This document shows positions 29,521 through 40,341 of a DNA stretch of 64,000 bases, in pieces (positions within the stretch are counted from its first letter, which is position 1; each line of letters starts with the position of its first letter). The translations under genes were made by a program, and so were the position numbers. Origin of the DNA: Pseudoalteromonas phenolica (GTDB taxonomy: Bacteria; Pseudomonadota; Gammaproteobacteria; Enterobacterales; Alteromonadaceae); the NCBI RefSeq assembly GCF_005886345.1, contig NZ_PNEC01000021.1:248001-312000 (forward strand), written 5' to 3'. The notes under the pieces are model-generated. The model did no database searches. It worked only from the letters and a program-made list of their open reading frames with translations, and was not told the DNA's origin.

Positions 29521-30595
29521 ATGGATAAATTAGCAATTCCTTCTGAACAAATAGGTTCGATCCCAAGAACTGCTGAGCTCATCGATGCCTATAAGTTGTT
29601 TAAATGTGGCGAACTTAGTTATGATGCTTTATGTGATATCGCCTAGTCAGAAACAATCCAAGTAATGAAAGACTTAGAGGCTTTAGGCTGTGATGTGATC
29701 AGTGATGGCGAACAGCGAAAGTTTGATGGCTTTGCGCATTATTGCTTACACAACTCTTGTTGCTACGACTCCGAAGGTTTATTCGTTGATTTTTCAGATG
29801 GTCACTCTCGCGTATTTGCCCCCATCTAAAAATTGCGCCATTTAAATACGAGCATACCGCAGATGAGTTTTTGCAATTTGCGTTAAAACACGCAAACGTA
29901 CCTGTAAAACAAGCTGTGACCCTCCTTCGATGCTAAGTCTATCCGAATACAGGCTTAAAAGATTACAACCATCAACAATTCATCGAAGACTTAGTTCAAC
30001 AGCACATAGGAGAAGTGACACGCTGTTTAGAGCTTGGAGCACACAAAGTACAGATCGATTTCACAGAAGCAAGGTTATCTCTGAAGTTAGATCCCTCTGG
30101 TGAGTTACTCAATTCATTTGTCGATTTAATCAAAAATGTCTTTCACATTTCAATCAAGACGAGATCGCGCGTATAGGAGTTCACACTTGCCCTGGAGCCG
30201 ATATTGATTCAACACACAGTGCAGAAGTCGACTACAAGTATTTACTACACTCTTTATTTGAAATCAATGCGGGTAACTTTTATGTTGCAAATAGAGGTGA
30301 GAAAGAACCTGAAAAAGCACTTTATTTACTCGGAAATGTGATAAAACCAGACCAAAGAGTTTTTATAGGCGTGACAGACCCTATCAGCAAAGAAATAGAA
30401 ACACCTGAATCGGTATACGAGTTATTGCTCACTGCTGCGAAATATATTCCTGTGGAACAGTTGGGCTCTACAGATGACTGTGGCTTTTCTCCTTTTGCAT
30501 ACGATATATCAACAGCTAGAGAAGTTGCATATCAAAAGATAAAAGCTAGATTAGAAGGAACCAAACTGGCAGAAATGAAACTTGGGTTAAGTTAA
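29521..30595 (+). pseudogene. Decayed MetE-family (cobalamin-independent methionine synthase-like) gene
   Basis: The reading starts MDKLAIPSEQIGSIPRTAEL at an ATG with GAGG upstream. An in-frame TAG occurs at 29644-29646 (codon 42). Frame then shifts near 29820, near 29935-29945 and near 30150. Reassembling the frames gives a near-continuous MetE-like barrel with the zinc ligands still visible: GVHTCPGADID (His, Cys) and STDDCGFSPF (Cys). The protein would have been about 355 residues, one-domain like MesA-D type enzymes. At least four lesions make it non-functional. An intact mesX/mesD pair exists elsewhere in this window, so the loss may be of a redundant or alternative-substrate enzyme. 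Confidence 0.88.
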
Positions 30596-30605
30596 AGTAA
30601 CAAAC

Positions 30606-31559
30606 ATGACGAGTATAGAGCCAAGTTTTAACCAACATCAACTCAATCTTGAGATGGAGAATCACCAACTCAAAAAAGACCTTAGACAAAGGCAGTTTGA
30701 GCAGTTTACCTTGTCTAAGATACAGCAAGTCGCGAAGGTAGATACCTGGAAACTTAATCACCTCACCTATGACGTATGCCTCTCTCCCGAGCTATTGAAC
30801 ATGTTGGGGTTAACAAAGACGTCTTGTAAATTAAAATGGAATGAGTTCGTTAATCTAATCGATCCTGAAAAATGTTTGGCGCTTGAAACACAATTAATCC
30901 AACTTGAAGACGTTGAACACCCTGCGATTGTTCATACATTTTTAGACGATAAACTATTAGAACGCCACTTTAAGCATTTTAGTCATACGTTTACAAATAG
31001 CATTGGACAACCACTACGAACAGTCGGACTTATTCAAGAAATTACTGAAGAGTTTAACCAAGCAACAGAACTAGAACGACAAGCAATCACTGACGAGTTA
31101 ACTAAATTATATAATCGAAGGAAAATAAATCGCTCTTTGCGCGAACTAATTAACGATTCAGCAAATACTGACATGCCTTTCTCAGTTATGCTGTTCGATT
31201 TTGATCATTTTAAAAGAGTCAATGATGTATTTGGGCATACTTTTGGTGATGAAATGCTTATGGCAACAACAGACATTATGAGGAAATTTTTACTTAGTTA
31301 CGCACAGTATGGTCGCTGGGGAGGTGAAGAATTTCTTATCGTGGTCAAAAACATATCATTAACAGATGCTTGCAACATCGCTCAACACATCAAAAATACA
31401 TTAAACACCATTATATTTCCAAACAATAAGCTTTTATCGGCCAGTTTTGGAGTAACGCAATTCAAGAGAGACCATAACTTTACAACCATACTCACTCGAG
31501 TCGACGAACTTATGTATAAGGCAAAGCAATCTGGCCGTAATTTGGTTGTGTGTGGTTAA
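30606..31559 (+). CDS. PAS-GGDEF diguanylate cyclase
   Basis: A 317-residue soluble protein predicted to make cyclic di-GMP. The N-terminal part (about residues 35-135) resembles a PAS_3-type sensor: WKLNHLTYDVCLSPELLNMLGL and a following loop, ending TVGLIQEITEEFNQ. The GGDEF domain (about 150-316) has DELTKLYNRRKI and the active site RWGGEEF. No RxxD inhibitory site is seen five residues before GGEEF, so product inhibition through that site is unlikely. It starts 10 bp after the MetE-like pseudogene and may be read from that gene's promoter. Confidence 0.9.
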   Translation: MTSIEPSFNQHQLNLEMENHQLKKDLRQRQFEQFTLSKIQQVAKVDTWKLNHLTYDVCLSPELLNMLGLTKTSCKLKWNEFVNLIDPEKCLALETQLIQLEDVEHPAIVHTFLDDKLLERHFKHFSHTFTNSIGQPLRTVGLIQEITEEFNQATELERQAITDELTKLYNRRKINRSLRELINDSANTDMPFSVMLFDFDHFKRVNDVFGHTFGDEMLMATTDIMRKFLLSYAQYGRWGGEEFLIVVKNISLTDACNIAQHIKNTLNTIIFPNNKLLSASFGVTQFKRDHNFTTILTRVDELMYKAKQSGRNLVVCG

Positions 31560-31595
31560 ATTGAAACCAAGCTAACCACACTATATCGAATTGTC

Positions 31596-33617
31596 CTACT
31601 TTTTATATTTCTCAAACCAAGCAAGAGTATGCTCGATTTTACTCACCATTCGCGATGGCTTCCCGGCAATACCATGTGGGGCTCCAGGAATTTTTACCAA
31701 CACAGTATCAATTTTACGAAGTTTAAGGGCCTGATAATACTGCTCTGTCTCTGCCATTGGCGTTCGTAAATCTTCCTCACCTGTCATTAGCATCGTCGGT
31801 GTTGTTACATTGCCAACTAACGATAACGGAGAGCGTTGCCAGTAATGTTCAACATGCTCCCAAGGCATACCCGGAAATTGCGTTGGTATTTGTACTAAAC
31901 CACTATCCGCGGTCAGTACTTTACTGAGCCAGTTAATAACAGGTTTTACGACGACAGCAGCATTAAATCTGTCGGTTAGGCCAATCGCGTAAGCTGTTGC
32001 AATGCCCCCCGCTGACCCACCAGCAATAAATAGATTGTCTTTATCTATAAAGCCTTTAGCTAGCATGGCATCAACGCCTGAATTGTGATCAGCAAAGTCT
32101 TCCTTCGAGCTGTATTTATACTTTAACAGCATCGCGAAACGCTCACCATAAGAGCTACTGCCTCGGTGGTTATCGTAAAACACCACATACCCTTGTGCTG
32201 CATAGCGCTGTAACTCAGCAGAAAAGTGAGAACCGTAAGCGAGATGTGGGCCACCGTGAATTTCAATCAATAGCGGATACTTTTTCTTAGGGTCAAAATT
32301 AGGGGGCGTGATATACCAACCTTGAATTTGCTCACCATCAAAGGAAGACTTGTAGGTAACTTCATGAACCTTACCTAGTGTTTTATGAGCAAGTAAATCT
32401 TCGTTTAAAGAAGTTAACTGTTTGGTATTCCCCTTAGTCGATGCTATTGCTACATCCGCTGGCCTTTGCGCTGTGCCATGGGTAAAGGCGATTTTACCAG
32501 AGTAATTCGCACTGAATTGACCGCTAATATAAGGTCTACCCAGTGTTGTGCCTGATAAGCTGTCAGCTAGGTCTTTGATATTGCCGCTTAAAGAAATCGC
32601 TGCAAGCTTACGCTTACCGAAATCATCATAAGCAATTGCCAATCTTGAATTACTGATCCAGGTTGGGTTTTGAATAGAGCGGTCAAAATCTTTGCCCACC
32701 ATTTCAAACTCTTTATCTGACCAATCCATGATATTCAGCTTGTGATTTCGATAAGGATTCAACTTGCCAGAAGCACTTAAGAAAGCTAGCTTCTTACCGT
32801 CTCTAGAAAAACTCGGAGAATGCTCTCGACCAGGTTGAGTAGTGAGCTGAGTTAGCTTGCCCTTTAAATCTACACTGAATAAATTACCTTCTAAACGCTT
32901 ATATTCCCAATCTTTAATTTTATTCGCTGAGAATACAATTTCTTCTGAGTTACTGTGCCAAGTAAGCTGACCTCCATGATGAAAATTGCCTGAAGTCAGT
33001 TGACGCGGCGTGCCGCCATCACTCGGTAAAATAAATATTTGACGGTAGCCAGGTTTAACTAATCCTCTGCCATCGGCTTGGTAATAGGCCTTATCAATAA
33101 CAATTGCAGGCTCTGACCATGTCGCACCTTTTGGTTTGGCTGGCATTTTCGCAATTACAGAAGGCTTTTCATTAATCTGCTGACTAAAAGCAAGCCACTT
33201 GCCATCCGGAGACCAGGTTAAATTACTCACACTTGATTGAAGCTGGCTTAGAAGCGCTGTGCGATTTTGCTCTATGTAATGCACATGCACTTGGTAACTA
33301 CCAGAAACATTACTAATGAATGCTATTTTTTTACCATCTGGCGACCATCTTGGGTGAAGGTATTGGTTTTCATTTGAAAATAACGGCGTTTGTTCACCAC
33401 TTTTTACGTCTACTAACCACAAATTACGGCGTGTACTGTCTTTCATTATGTCATTTGAATTTCTGACATAAATGACCTGCTTGCCGTTTGGCGAAATTTG
33501 TGGGTCGTTTGCATACTCTAATGCGAAGATATCATTGGCATTAAATGTTGAATTTGCCTGAGCAAAAACAGGCAATAACGCCAGTGCTGAAAGTGTCTTT
33601 CTGATCCCAATACCCAT
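31596..33617 (-). CDS. S9-family prolyl oligopeptidase-like peptidase, exported
   Basis: A 673-residue peptidase with an N-terminal signal (MGIGIRKTLSALALLPVFAQA). A beta-propeller region with several WSPDGK-type repeats (LHPRWSPDGKKIAF, LTWSPDGKWLAFS, PSFSRDGKKLAFLS) occupies about residues 30-400. The C-terminal alpha/beta-hydrolase domain has the oxyanion region IEIHGGPH, nucleophile Ser in AGGSAGGIAT, an Asp in GEEDLRTPM and the His in PGAPHGIAG. It would cleave dipeptides or small peptides in the periplasm. A single-gene unit. Confidence 0.92.
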   Translation of the reverse strand: MGIGIRKTLSALALLPVFAQANSTFNANDIFALEYANDPQISPNGKQVIYVRNSNDIMKDSTRRNLWLVDVKSGEQTPLFSNENQYLHPRWSPDGKKIAFISNVSGSYQVHVHYIEQNRTALLSQLQSSVSNLTWSPDGKWLAFSQQINEKPSVIAKMPAKPKGATWSEPAIVIDKAYYQADGRGLVKPGYRQIFILPSDGGTPRQLTSGNFHHGGQLTWHSNSEEIVFSANKIKDWEYKRLEGNLFSVDLKGKLTQLTTQPGREHSPSFSRDGKKLAFLSASGKLNPYRNHKLNIMDWSDKEFEMVGKDFDRSIQNPTWISNSRLAIAYDDFGKRKLAAISLSGNIKDLADSLSGTTLGRPYISGQFSANYSGKIAFTHGTAQRPADVAIASTKGNTKQLTSLNEDLLAHKTLGKVHEVTYKSSFDGEQIQGWYITPPNFDPKKKYPLLIEIHGGPHLAYGSHFSAELQRYAAQGYVVFYDNHRGSSSYGERFAMLLKYKYSSKEDFADHNSGVDAMLAKGFIDKDNLFIAGGSAGGIATAYAIGLTDRFNAAVVVKPVINWLSKVLTADSGLVQIPTQFPGMPWEHVEHYWQRSPLSLVGNVTTPTMLMTGEEDLRTPMAETEQYYQALKLRKIDTVLVKIPGAPHGIAGKPSRMVSKIEHTLAWFEKYKK

Positions 33618-33700
33618 AGTGATCCCTAATTAATAAATTTAGGTTATGAATACTAAAGTCAGCAGGAAATGTCATGGGTTTAGCGATGAAGTGAATAAAA

Positions 33701-33724
33701 GTGATGCCCACTAGCGGGGCATCT
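33701..33724 (-). terminator. Hairpin terminator of the NIT chemoreceptor gene
   Basis: GATGCCC (33703-33709) and GGGCATC (33717-33723) form a 7-bp GC-rich stem followed leftward by ACTTTTATTC, 20 bp past the receptor stop. Confidence 0.55.
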
Positions 33725-33743
33725 TTAAATGACTAAGTTTTAT

Positions 33744-35744
33744 TTAATACTCGTAATTACATTCTTTACTGACCTTATAGCGTTCAATCATTTCATCCAT
33801 ATCGATTGCTGAGCCCGCTATATTGGTTGCCGCCTTAGCAATTTCCTCTGCACCAGCAACGTTTTCAGTCGCTTTTTGATAAATATCAACAATATTTTTG
33901 CTTACTTCTTCAATCGCGTTACTCTGCTGTTGAGTATTTGAAGAAACTGCTTCTGTCACCGCTTCAACTTGCTTTGCTTGTTCTACTATGGTTGCTAAAG
34001 CCTGTTTAATTTCTTCTGCTCGATTAGCAGCCTCTAATGCATTGTCTTTACCTTGGGTAATAATACTTGATGCTTCCTTTGAGCTTGTTTGAAGCTCTGC
34101 CACTAAAGAGGATATCTCTTCAGTCGACTTTTGCGTTCGACTAGCTAAGCTTCTAACTTCATCAGCCACAACCGCAAAGCCTCTTCCCTGCTCACCTGCT
34201 CTAGCTGCTTCAATGGCCGCATTAAGCGCCAATAAATTCGTTTGCTCTGCGATTTCTCGGATCATATTGACCATACTCGAAATGCTGCCTACTCGTTCAT
34301 TTAAGGTATCAACCGATTGTGCTGAGCGCGCCATATCGTCTGATGCACTTTGTATTACATCAACCGCTTCACTGACCACCTTTTGACCATTTAGAGATTC
34401 ATTGGCAACTGTTTTAGCAGCTTGTGAATTATCAGACATAGAGCTTGCAATAACTTGAATATTCGCAGTCATTTGCTCTGAAGCCGAGGCAATTGTTTTG
34501 ATCCCCATTTGTTGTTCAACCAAGTTTTCTTGACTTTGACTAATAGCCACTGCGGTTTCATGAATTGATACTGTGATTTTTTTAGAAACTAAGCCAAGCT
34601 CAATTAAATCCTCTTCAAACTGCTTAGTTAGTGCATTGATTTTGTCTGCAGATTCACCAAGTTCATCAGAGCTGACTACTTCAATCTCATCAGCTAAATC
34701 ACGTTCATTTATGGCTATCTCAATGCCTTTGGTTATTAATTCTGACTGACGGTGTCTTAGTTGAATAGATAAAAATAATGCCGCTGTGATAAGAAAACCA
34801 ACCACAAATATGATTGCTTCGATTACGAGTACAGTAACCGCATCTTGTTGAATCTTGATGGCGGTTTTATCAACTAAGGTTAGTGCATTTTCTTCAGCTT
34901 GTTTCAACGTTTCAATACGTGTTGTTGCTGCATTAAACCAAGTTTGTGGATTTACTTCATAACCCGAATCTTTATTTTTAATAATCTGTCTAAAGCGGTT
35001 AACACTAGAAAACGATGATGAAGAAACTACCTCATCAAACAGAGCTTTCATCTCTTTAGGTGCAGCCTCTAGGGCTTCTTCAAGATAAACGCTTTGCTTA
35101 GTGAGCAGCCTGATATAGAGCGCTTTATCTGTATATGCCATTTTATCTTTTTTAAACACATCATAAAGCGTCGCTCTTTCAAGCATGGCCGACTCTTTGG
35201 CATTAGAAAAGTTATAAATTGATACCAATTCTTTTGCAATCAGATGATCATTACTGAGTCTTGAAGCCTTTATAACAATATGTAGACCCTTCAAGCTGAT
35301 ATCTGTGTAATATTGAGCAACGTTTGCGGGTGAAATTGAAGATGAATTAACCCCATTTCTAACCGAGTTTCTTCTATTTAATAACTGTAAAAACTCATTT
35401 AGCTCTTGCTGCATCGCACTGCTTAAGGACCATGTTTCTTTCTTTTTGACTAATTCTTGAATTAAATTATCCGTTGACCGTTGTTGACTATTAAATTGAG
35501 CGCTCTGTCTTGATTGCTTATCTTGTAGATAAAAGCCTGATAGCTCACGTTCTTTTTGTGTCTCATGAACAATGCTCAACACTGCGTGACTGAGAAAAGC
35601 GTTATATTCAGCATCATAAGCATTATTCATTTTCTTGAACGCCATACTCATGTCATAAGTAATTATCGCACCAAGTAAAATGCAAGGTAAAAGAACAACT
35701 AACGTGAGATGACTTGATATCTTTTTGGCTACAGCTACAAACAT
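33744..35744 (-). CDS. Methyl-accepting chemotaxis protein with NIT sensor domain
   Basis: A 666-residue chemoreceptor. TM1 is at about residues 12-32. The periplasmic region (about 33-305) carries a NIT-type sensor ([17 protein letters not shown] early on). TM2 is at about 305-327, a HAMP-like region follows (about 328-380), then the signalling domain (about 400-650). The hairpin tip [20 protein letters not shown] is intact. NIT domains are thought to sense nitrate/nitrite; the ligand here is inferred from family only. It signals to CheA/CheW. The C-terminus lacks a CheR-tethering pentapeptide. Confidence 0.92.
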   Translation of the reverse strand: MFVAVAKKISSHLTLVVLLPCILLGAIITYDMSMAFKKMNNAYDAEYNAFLSHAVLSIVHETQKERELSGFYLQDKQSRQSAQFNSQQRSTDNLIQELVKKKETWSLSSAMQQELNEFLQLLNRRNSVRNGVNSSSISPANVAQYYTDISLKGLHIVIKASRLSNDHLIAKELVSIYNFSNAKESAMLERATLYDVFKKDKMAYTDKALYIRLLTKQSVYLEEALEAAPKEMKALFDEVVSSSSFSSVNRFRQIIKNKDSGYEVNPQTWFNAATTRIETLKQAEENALTLVDKTAIKIQQDAVTVLVIEAIIFVVGFLITAALFLSIQLRHRQSELITKGIEIAINERDLADEIEVVSSDELGESADKINALTKQFEEDLIELGLVSKKITVSIHETAVAISQSQENLVEQQMGIKTIASASEQMTANIQVIASSMSDNSQAAKTVANESLNGQKVVSEAVDVIQSASDDMARSAQSVDTLNERVGSISSMVNMIREIAEQTNLLALNAAIEAARAGEQGRGFAVVADEVRSLASRTQKSTEEISSLVAELQTSSKEASSIITQGKDNALEAANRAEEIKQALATIVEQAKQVEAVTEAVSSNTQQQSNAIEEVSKNIVDIYQKATENVAGAEEIAKAATNIAGSAIDMDEMIERYKVSKECNYEY

Positions 35745-36013
35745 AGAGACAACTTATTTATTAATAAAAAGTTAACTGCTTTAAAATATAGAGGCTAAAC
35801 TCACAATTTAGAAGCAATTATTCCTAATGAAATAATATTAGTATTTAGTCGAGCAAAGAGTAAAGCCTTTTACTTCAGAAACTTAAAAAGGGTAGAAAAA
35901 CCAGCTCTGTATGAATAATTTATAAACAAAAAATACAAAGATGATAAATTTAGGAAGGCAACTCAACTTTACTGAAAGTAAGTGGCCTAAGATCAGTTTT
36001 TAAGAATTGTTTA

Positions 36014-36545
36014 CTAATGATTATGTGTTTTGCTATTGATGTAATCGGTAATTGAAAAGAGTACGCCAGATATCACAAACGTTAGGTGAATACCCACTTT
36101 CCAAGCCAACTCTGTATTTGTTAATGTTTCCGAGCTAATAAAGACTTTTAATAGCTCTACAGCTGAAATCGCAACGATCGCACTAATAAGTTTGATTTTT
36201 AAACCCGAAAAGCCGACTTTACCCATCCAAGCGGGTCTATCTTTATGATCATCAATATCCAGTTTTGAAACAAAGTTTTCATAGCCACTAAAAATTATAA
36301 TTAATAATAGACCGGCTAATAAAGCCGTATCAACTAAGGTTAATATGCCGACCAGTAAATCATTATTAGCAGTATCAAAGGCCGTCATTGTCATAACAAA
36401 TAGCTGTTTGAAAAATTTAATTAGCAAAAGTAAGACAGCAAATAACAAACCTAAAAAGAAAGGCGCTAATAACCAGCGCCCCTTTAAATAGAGTTGACTC
36501 TAATTTGTATTCAAGTTTATTTCCTATTGAGGTGTGCTTTCTCAT
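36014..36545 (-). pseudogene. yqhA: yqhA (UPF0114 membrane protein) with an N-terminal frameshift
   Basis: The downstream frame (to 36014) is collinear with E. coli YqhA: LVDTALLAGLLLIIIFSGYENFVSKLDI, three or four membrane helices, ending ITDYINSKTHNH. Its conserved N-terminus RWLLAPFFLGLLFAVLL lies upstream in the same frame. That frame then meets TAG (36500-36502), and the sequence before it (KLEYKLESTLFKG) lies in another frame beginning at ATG 36545 behind a strong GGGGG ribosome site. The switch falls at a four-G run on the coding strand (36479-36482): one extra G explains it. Either a real +1 mutation, a slippage site or an assembly error. Function of the family is unknown. Confidence 0.75.
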
Positions 36546-36642
36546 TATTCCCCCTTTCATTCTATGGCAGATATCATACTGGAATAAAACTTGATAATGT
36601 AACGAATACGATAATTTAGACCGTGTTACTATTTATCCATGC

Positions 36643-38276
36643 CTAAACTTTAAATTTAGACACATTTTTCTGTAAGTCCACGGCTAATGCCTTCAACTCA
36701 TAGCCTGCTTGCGCTATCTCCTGCGTAGCTTCGACGGTGCTAGAAGTATGATCGCTCACCGTAATTATCCCGCGATTAATTTCTTCAGCAACAGCCGATT
36801 GCTCTTCAGAAGCCGTCACAATTTGCGTGCTCATTTCATTTATAACTGCAATGTCTTCTACAATTTCTTTTAACGCATGATCAGCATTTTGAGCTTGTTC
36901 AACTGTTCGCTCAGCATAAACCTGGCCTTCTTCCATCACGACTACGGCGTTGTGAGAATACTTTTGCAACTGTTCAATCATGCCTTGAATGCTTTCAGTC
37001 GATTCTTTGGTTCTTTGTGCAAGCGCCCTAACTTCATCAGCAACTACCGCAAAGCCCCGACCTTGCTCACCTGCTCTTGCAGCTTCAATTGCAGCATTAA
37101 GTGCGAGTAGATTCGTTTGCTCTGCAATACCGTTAATCACTGTGGTTACATTACCAATTTCTTCACTTACCAAGCCCAGTTTATGAATCACCGCCGCCGC
37201 TTTTTCAACTTCATTTGCTAAACCGCTGATGGCCTCAATAGCAATATTTAAAAGCGCCATGCCCTCACACGCTTCTTTATGAGCTTTATGCGCGGCATTG
37301 GCAGTGTTAACCACATTATGCGCCACTTCAGATACGGTCGCCGTCATCTCGTTCATGGCTGTGGCGGCTTGTTCAATTTCAATTTGTTGATTGGCCATTG
37401 CTTGCTTGGTATCGTTGGCGACACTTTCTAGGCTATGAGTAGAAACATTCAATTGCTCGACAGATGCATTACTGTTGAAGGCAATATCTCTAAAACTGGA
37501 CAGCATATTATTCAGTCCCAAAGCAATCTGTGTGAGTTCATCTTTACCTTGAGTATCCACCGCGAGCGTAAGGTCCCCCGTCTCTTCAAGACGATGAATG
37601 GTGCTGCCTATTCTGTCTAATGGGCTGATAATACTGCGTAATACATTGACTGTGATAATGATTGATATGACGGCAATAACAATGATCAGCACCACCATGG
37701 TCGACACTTCTTGCCAGAACGTCGCCTGTACATCATCGATATAGATACCTGTGGCAATCACCCAACCCCAAGGAGAAAACTGTTTTGCATAAGAGATTTT
37801 ATCAATCGGCGTCGAATTCGGTGTTTTTGGCCACATGTATTGCACAGAGCCTTCCCCAAAGCGCGTCGCTGCACTGACCATTTCTCGAATAAAATACACA
37901 CCATTGGGGTCTTTCATAGCAGCAGAATTAGTGCTATTTAGCTTGGTTTAATCGGGTGCATCAGCATGGTGTGCTGGTTATCTAAAATAAACAAATACTC
38001 GTCATCAGCGTAACGCATTGCTTCAATAACTTGCTTGGCTTCAGTTTGCGCCTCTTCCAGCGTCATCTTTGAACTTGCCACTTGCTCTGCATAAAAACTT
38101 ACTATGCCATCAGCAGTTTCAACAATGTGTTGTGTTTCAAGCTGTTTAGACTACTTTAATTCACTGTACAACGAATTAAGCATTAAGAAAGTAATGACAA
38201 GAATAACGGCAAAACAAGCGCTAACTTGCGCCCACAGTCGCGTTTTAACAGAGAGCTGTCGCAGTGTTGTTTCCAT
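36643..38276 (-). pseudogene. Methyl-accepting chemotaxis protein (Cache type) broken by a stop and a frameshift
   Basis: The original gene starts at ATG 38276 (METTLRQLSVKTRLW) behind AAGGAAAATC, with TM1 immediately after. An amber TAG interrupts at 38151-38153 (codon 42), and about 200 bp later a single-base loss in an A run near 37945 shifts the frame, after [13 protein letters not shown]. The rest reads on openly from about 37917 to 36643: the end of an sCache_2-type sensor ([16 protein letters not shown]), TM2, HAMP, and a complete signalling domain with [20 protein letters not shown]. The remaining frame lacks TM1 and most of the sensor, so chemoreception is probably lost. Confidence 0.85.
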
Positions 38277-38409
38277 GATTTTCCTTAAGCATTAATCCCT
38301 GAGCTCAATGTAGCTCTAATAGCATGTTTTTCTACACGAAAACTAAATTAACAGCTCTTAGATTGTTCCGACAAGCGTGATCAACCCATCTTTTGACTTA
38401 TGACAAATT

Positions 38410-39210
38410 TTACCTTTCATCGACTGTAATTGAACCCGATAAATAATGCACAGCCTGCCCTCGTAGCTTCACTCTGTCGCCTTCAATCACACATAAAAGC
38501 TCACCACCTCTTTTCGATGCCTGATAGGCTTTTAACTCAGTTTTATTCAGCCTTTGAGACCAGTAAGGTGCTAACCCCGTATGAATAGAGCCCGTTACCG
38601 GATCTTCATCGCCGCCATTCGCCGGCCAAAAATAACGTGACACAAAATCATGTTTTTCGCCTGGTGCAGTCACAACCACATCCAACGGTGCCAATTGTTT
38701 AAGTTGCTCAGTATTTTGTTCGACAGCTCTAACGTCAAACTCACTGTTATATATAGCAAAATAGGCCTGCTGATTTTTTAATACCTGTTGAGGCTTTATC
38801 GATAAACCAGCAATGAGCGCTTCGGGTATCTCTGCAATGGTTTCTGGTGCAAAACTCGGAAAGTCCATTTCAATATAGCCATTATCCAACTTGTTGATCT
38901 GCATAGCGCCTACCGCAGGCGCGCTCAGTGTTACCTGCTGAAAAGTTAGATTTTTATTAAAAAGCACAAACGCGGATGCTAAAGTTGCGTGACCACAAAA
39001 TGCAATTTCGGTCAGTGGGGAAAACCAACGAATATCATAAATACCCGTTTCAACAGGCACTAAAAATGCTGTTTCAGATAAGTTATTTTCTGCAGCGATA
39101 GCCTGCATTAAGTTCTCGGTTAACCAAGTGTCTGTGATGATCACTGCTGCTGAATTGCCACCAAACTGAGTGGATGTAAAAGCATCCACAATGTCGATAT
39201 TTAACTTCAT
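38410..39210 (-). CDS. PhzF-family isomerase/epimerase-like protein
   Basis: About 266 residues from ATG 39210 (MKLNIDIVDAFTSTQFGGN); the longer frame starts at GTG 39222. The PhzF fold is recognisable by the catalytic Glu in NNLSETAFL, the CGHATLASA loop, and the second-half DPVTGSIHTGLAPYWS. The family shares a fold with diaminopimelate epimerase. Outside phenazine producers, substrates are mostly unknown, and no phenazine genes are near. A single-gene unit. Confidence 0.9.
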   Translation of the reverse strand: MKLNIDIVDAFTSTQFGGNSAAVIITDTWLTENLMQAIAAENNLSETAFLVPVETGIYDIRWFSPLTEIAFCGHATLASAFVLFNKNLTFQQVTLSAPAVGAMQINKLDNGYIEMDFPSFAPETIAEIPEALIAGLSIKPQQVLKNQQAYFAIYNSEFDVRAVEQNTEQLKQLAPLDVVVTAPGEKHDFVSRYFWPANGGDEDPVTGSIHTGLAPYWSQRLNKTELKAYQASKRGGELLCVIEGDRVKLRGQAVHYLSGSITVDER

Positions 39211-39323
39211 AATTCCATTCACTTTATTTTAATTACCTAGAAACTAGCTGAGATTAAAAGGCAAGTGAAGTGATTAAGTGTTATGCATACAATTTTGATG
39301 ATTATGAGAAATTAAAAGAAAAT

Positions 39324-39370
39324 AAGCGGGCAAAACTGCGAAGGGTGCAAGTAAAGGGGACTGCCCGCTT
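39324..39370 (-). terminator. Long-loop inverted repeat with T-rich tail downstream of the mlaC-like gene
   Basis: AAGCGGGCA (39324-39332) and TGCCCGCTT (39362-39370) form a perfect 9-bp stem enclosing 29 nt. Leftward, the stem is followed by ATTTTCTTTTAATTTC. It may terminate the mlaC-like transcript, although the loop is longer than usual. Confidence 0.45.
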
Positions 39371-39507
39371 GAAGAGTGTTGTTAAATAACAACTATGGAA
39401 CTAAGTTCATTTAGTTACTTAATTTATAAGTAACTGGCTTAATGAGAAGTAACTGACTCTGTAAAATCAAGTTCAATATACTCACTTATTTCTGACTACA
39501 AACTGAA

Positions 39508-40128
39508 TTAGCTCTTAGCAATCAATTCATTAGTTACTTTATCTATACCCACTTCACTAATGCGAGACACAATTTCTTTCTGCTTTGCATTCAACAGTGA
39601 AATACTTTCAGCAACTAAATCATAAACTTGCCATTCGCCTTTCTTGTTTTTTCTAAACTTAAATACAATGTCGATACTCGGAGCGCCCGGCTCTACAATC
39701 TCAGACTTAACTGAGGCAAACTTACTTTTGCTGTCTAAAACGGGTTCAATAAAGCGTACTTTTTGGCCCTTGTAACTCATTAACACATTGGCATACGTGC
39801 CCGTCAGATATTGTTCAACCGCATCTATAAAACTCACCGCTTGCTCACGTTTTACTTCTCTAACGTGTTTGCCTAGCAGTTTAAAAGAGACAAATTTAAT
39901 GTCGATATGCGGCATCAGCTGAGCACTCACCAGCTTTTTAAGTTCAGCACGTTTTTTGTCTTCGTCTAAACCTTTCAACTTACCAATATCGATAAACAGC
40001 TGATCACCGACTGATTTGATTAATGTATAAGGTGTCTCGGTATTTGCTTGTTTAGAACCCGCGCCAGCACTGTATGCACTGAATAAAATTAATACTGAAA
40101 AGAATAAATACTGTATTGCAGTTTTCAT
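39508..40128 (-). CDS. MlaC-like periplasmic phospholipid-binding protein
   Basis: About 206 residues from ATG 40128 (MKTAIQYLFFSVLILFSAYS), which gives a clean signal peptide and has GGGG upstream; the frame extends further upstream to 40248 without sense. The mature part matches the Ttg2D/MlaC family: alternating helices, then FVSFKLLGKHVREV, VRFIEPVLDSKSKF and GEWQVYDLVAESISLL. The family carries phospholipids between inner and outer membranes. No other mla genes adjoin it, so it is an orphan paralogue or a dispersed copy. Confidence 0.8.
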   Translation of the reverse strand: MKTAIQYLFFSVLILFSAYSAGAGSKQANTETPYTLIKSVGDQLFIDIGKLKGLDEDKKRAELKKLVSAQLMPHIDIKFVSFKLLGKHVREVKREQAVSFIDAVEQYLTGTYANVLMSYKGQKVRFIEPVLDSKSKFASVKSEIVEPGAPSIDIVFKFRKNKKGEWQVYDLVAESISLLNAKQKEIVSRISEVGIDKVTNELIAKS

Positions 40129-40341
40129 AATGTGTCCCCGTTTAGTTAGTGAGTGCATGATACGAGTTTGTTTAATGATGAAAAAGACACACTTTTGCAC
40201 TCTTTTGTTGCCAAAAATGCACACTAATAAAAAGTCTATGTATTTCAATTAGTTTTACTTTTGTTTCGTTTTCAGCATCAATATCGTGCACATTTGTTTG
40301 CATATAAACACAAATAGCTTTGTGAAAATACGCTCATTGAA

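Noticed and set aside
31550-31581. 9-bp inverted repeat between the GGDEF gene and the S9 peptidase gene
   Set aside because: It has no T run on either strand and a 14-nt loop; too weak to call as a terminator.
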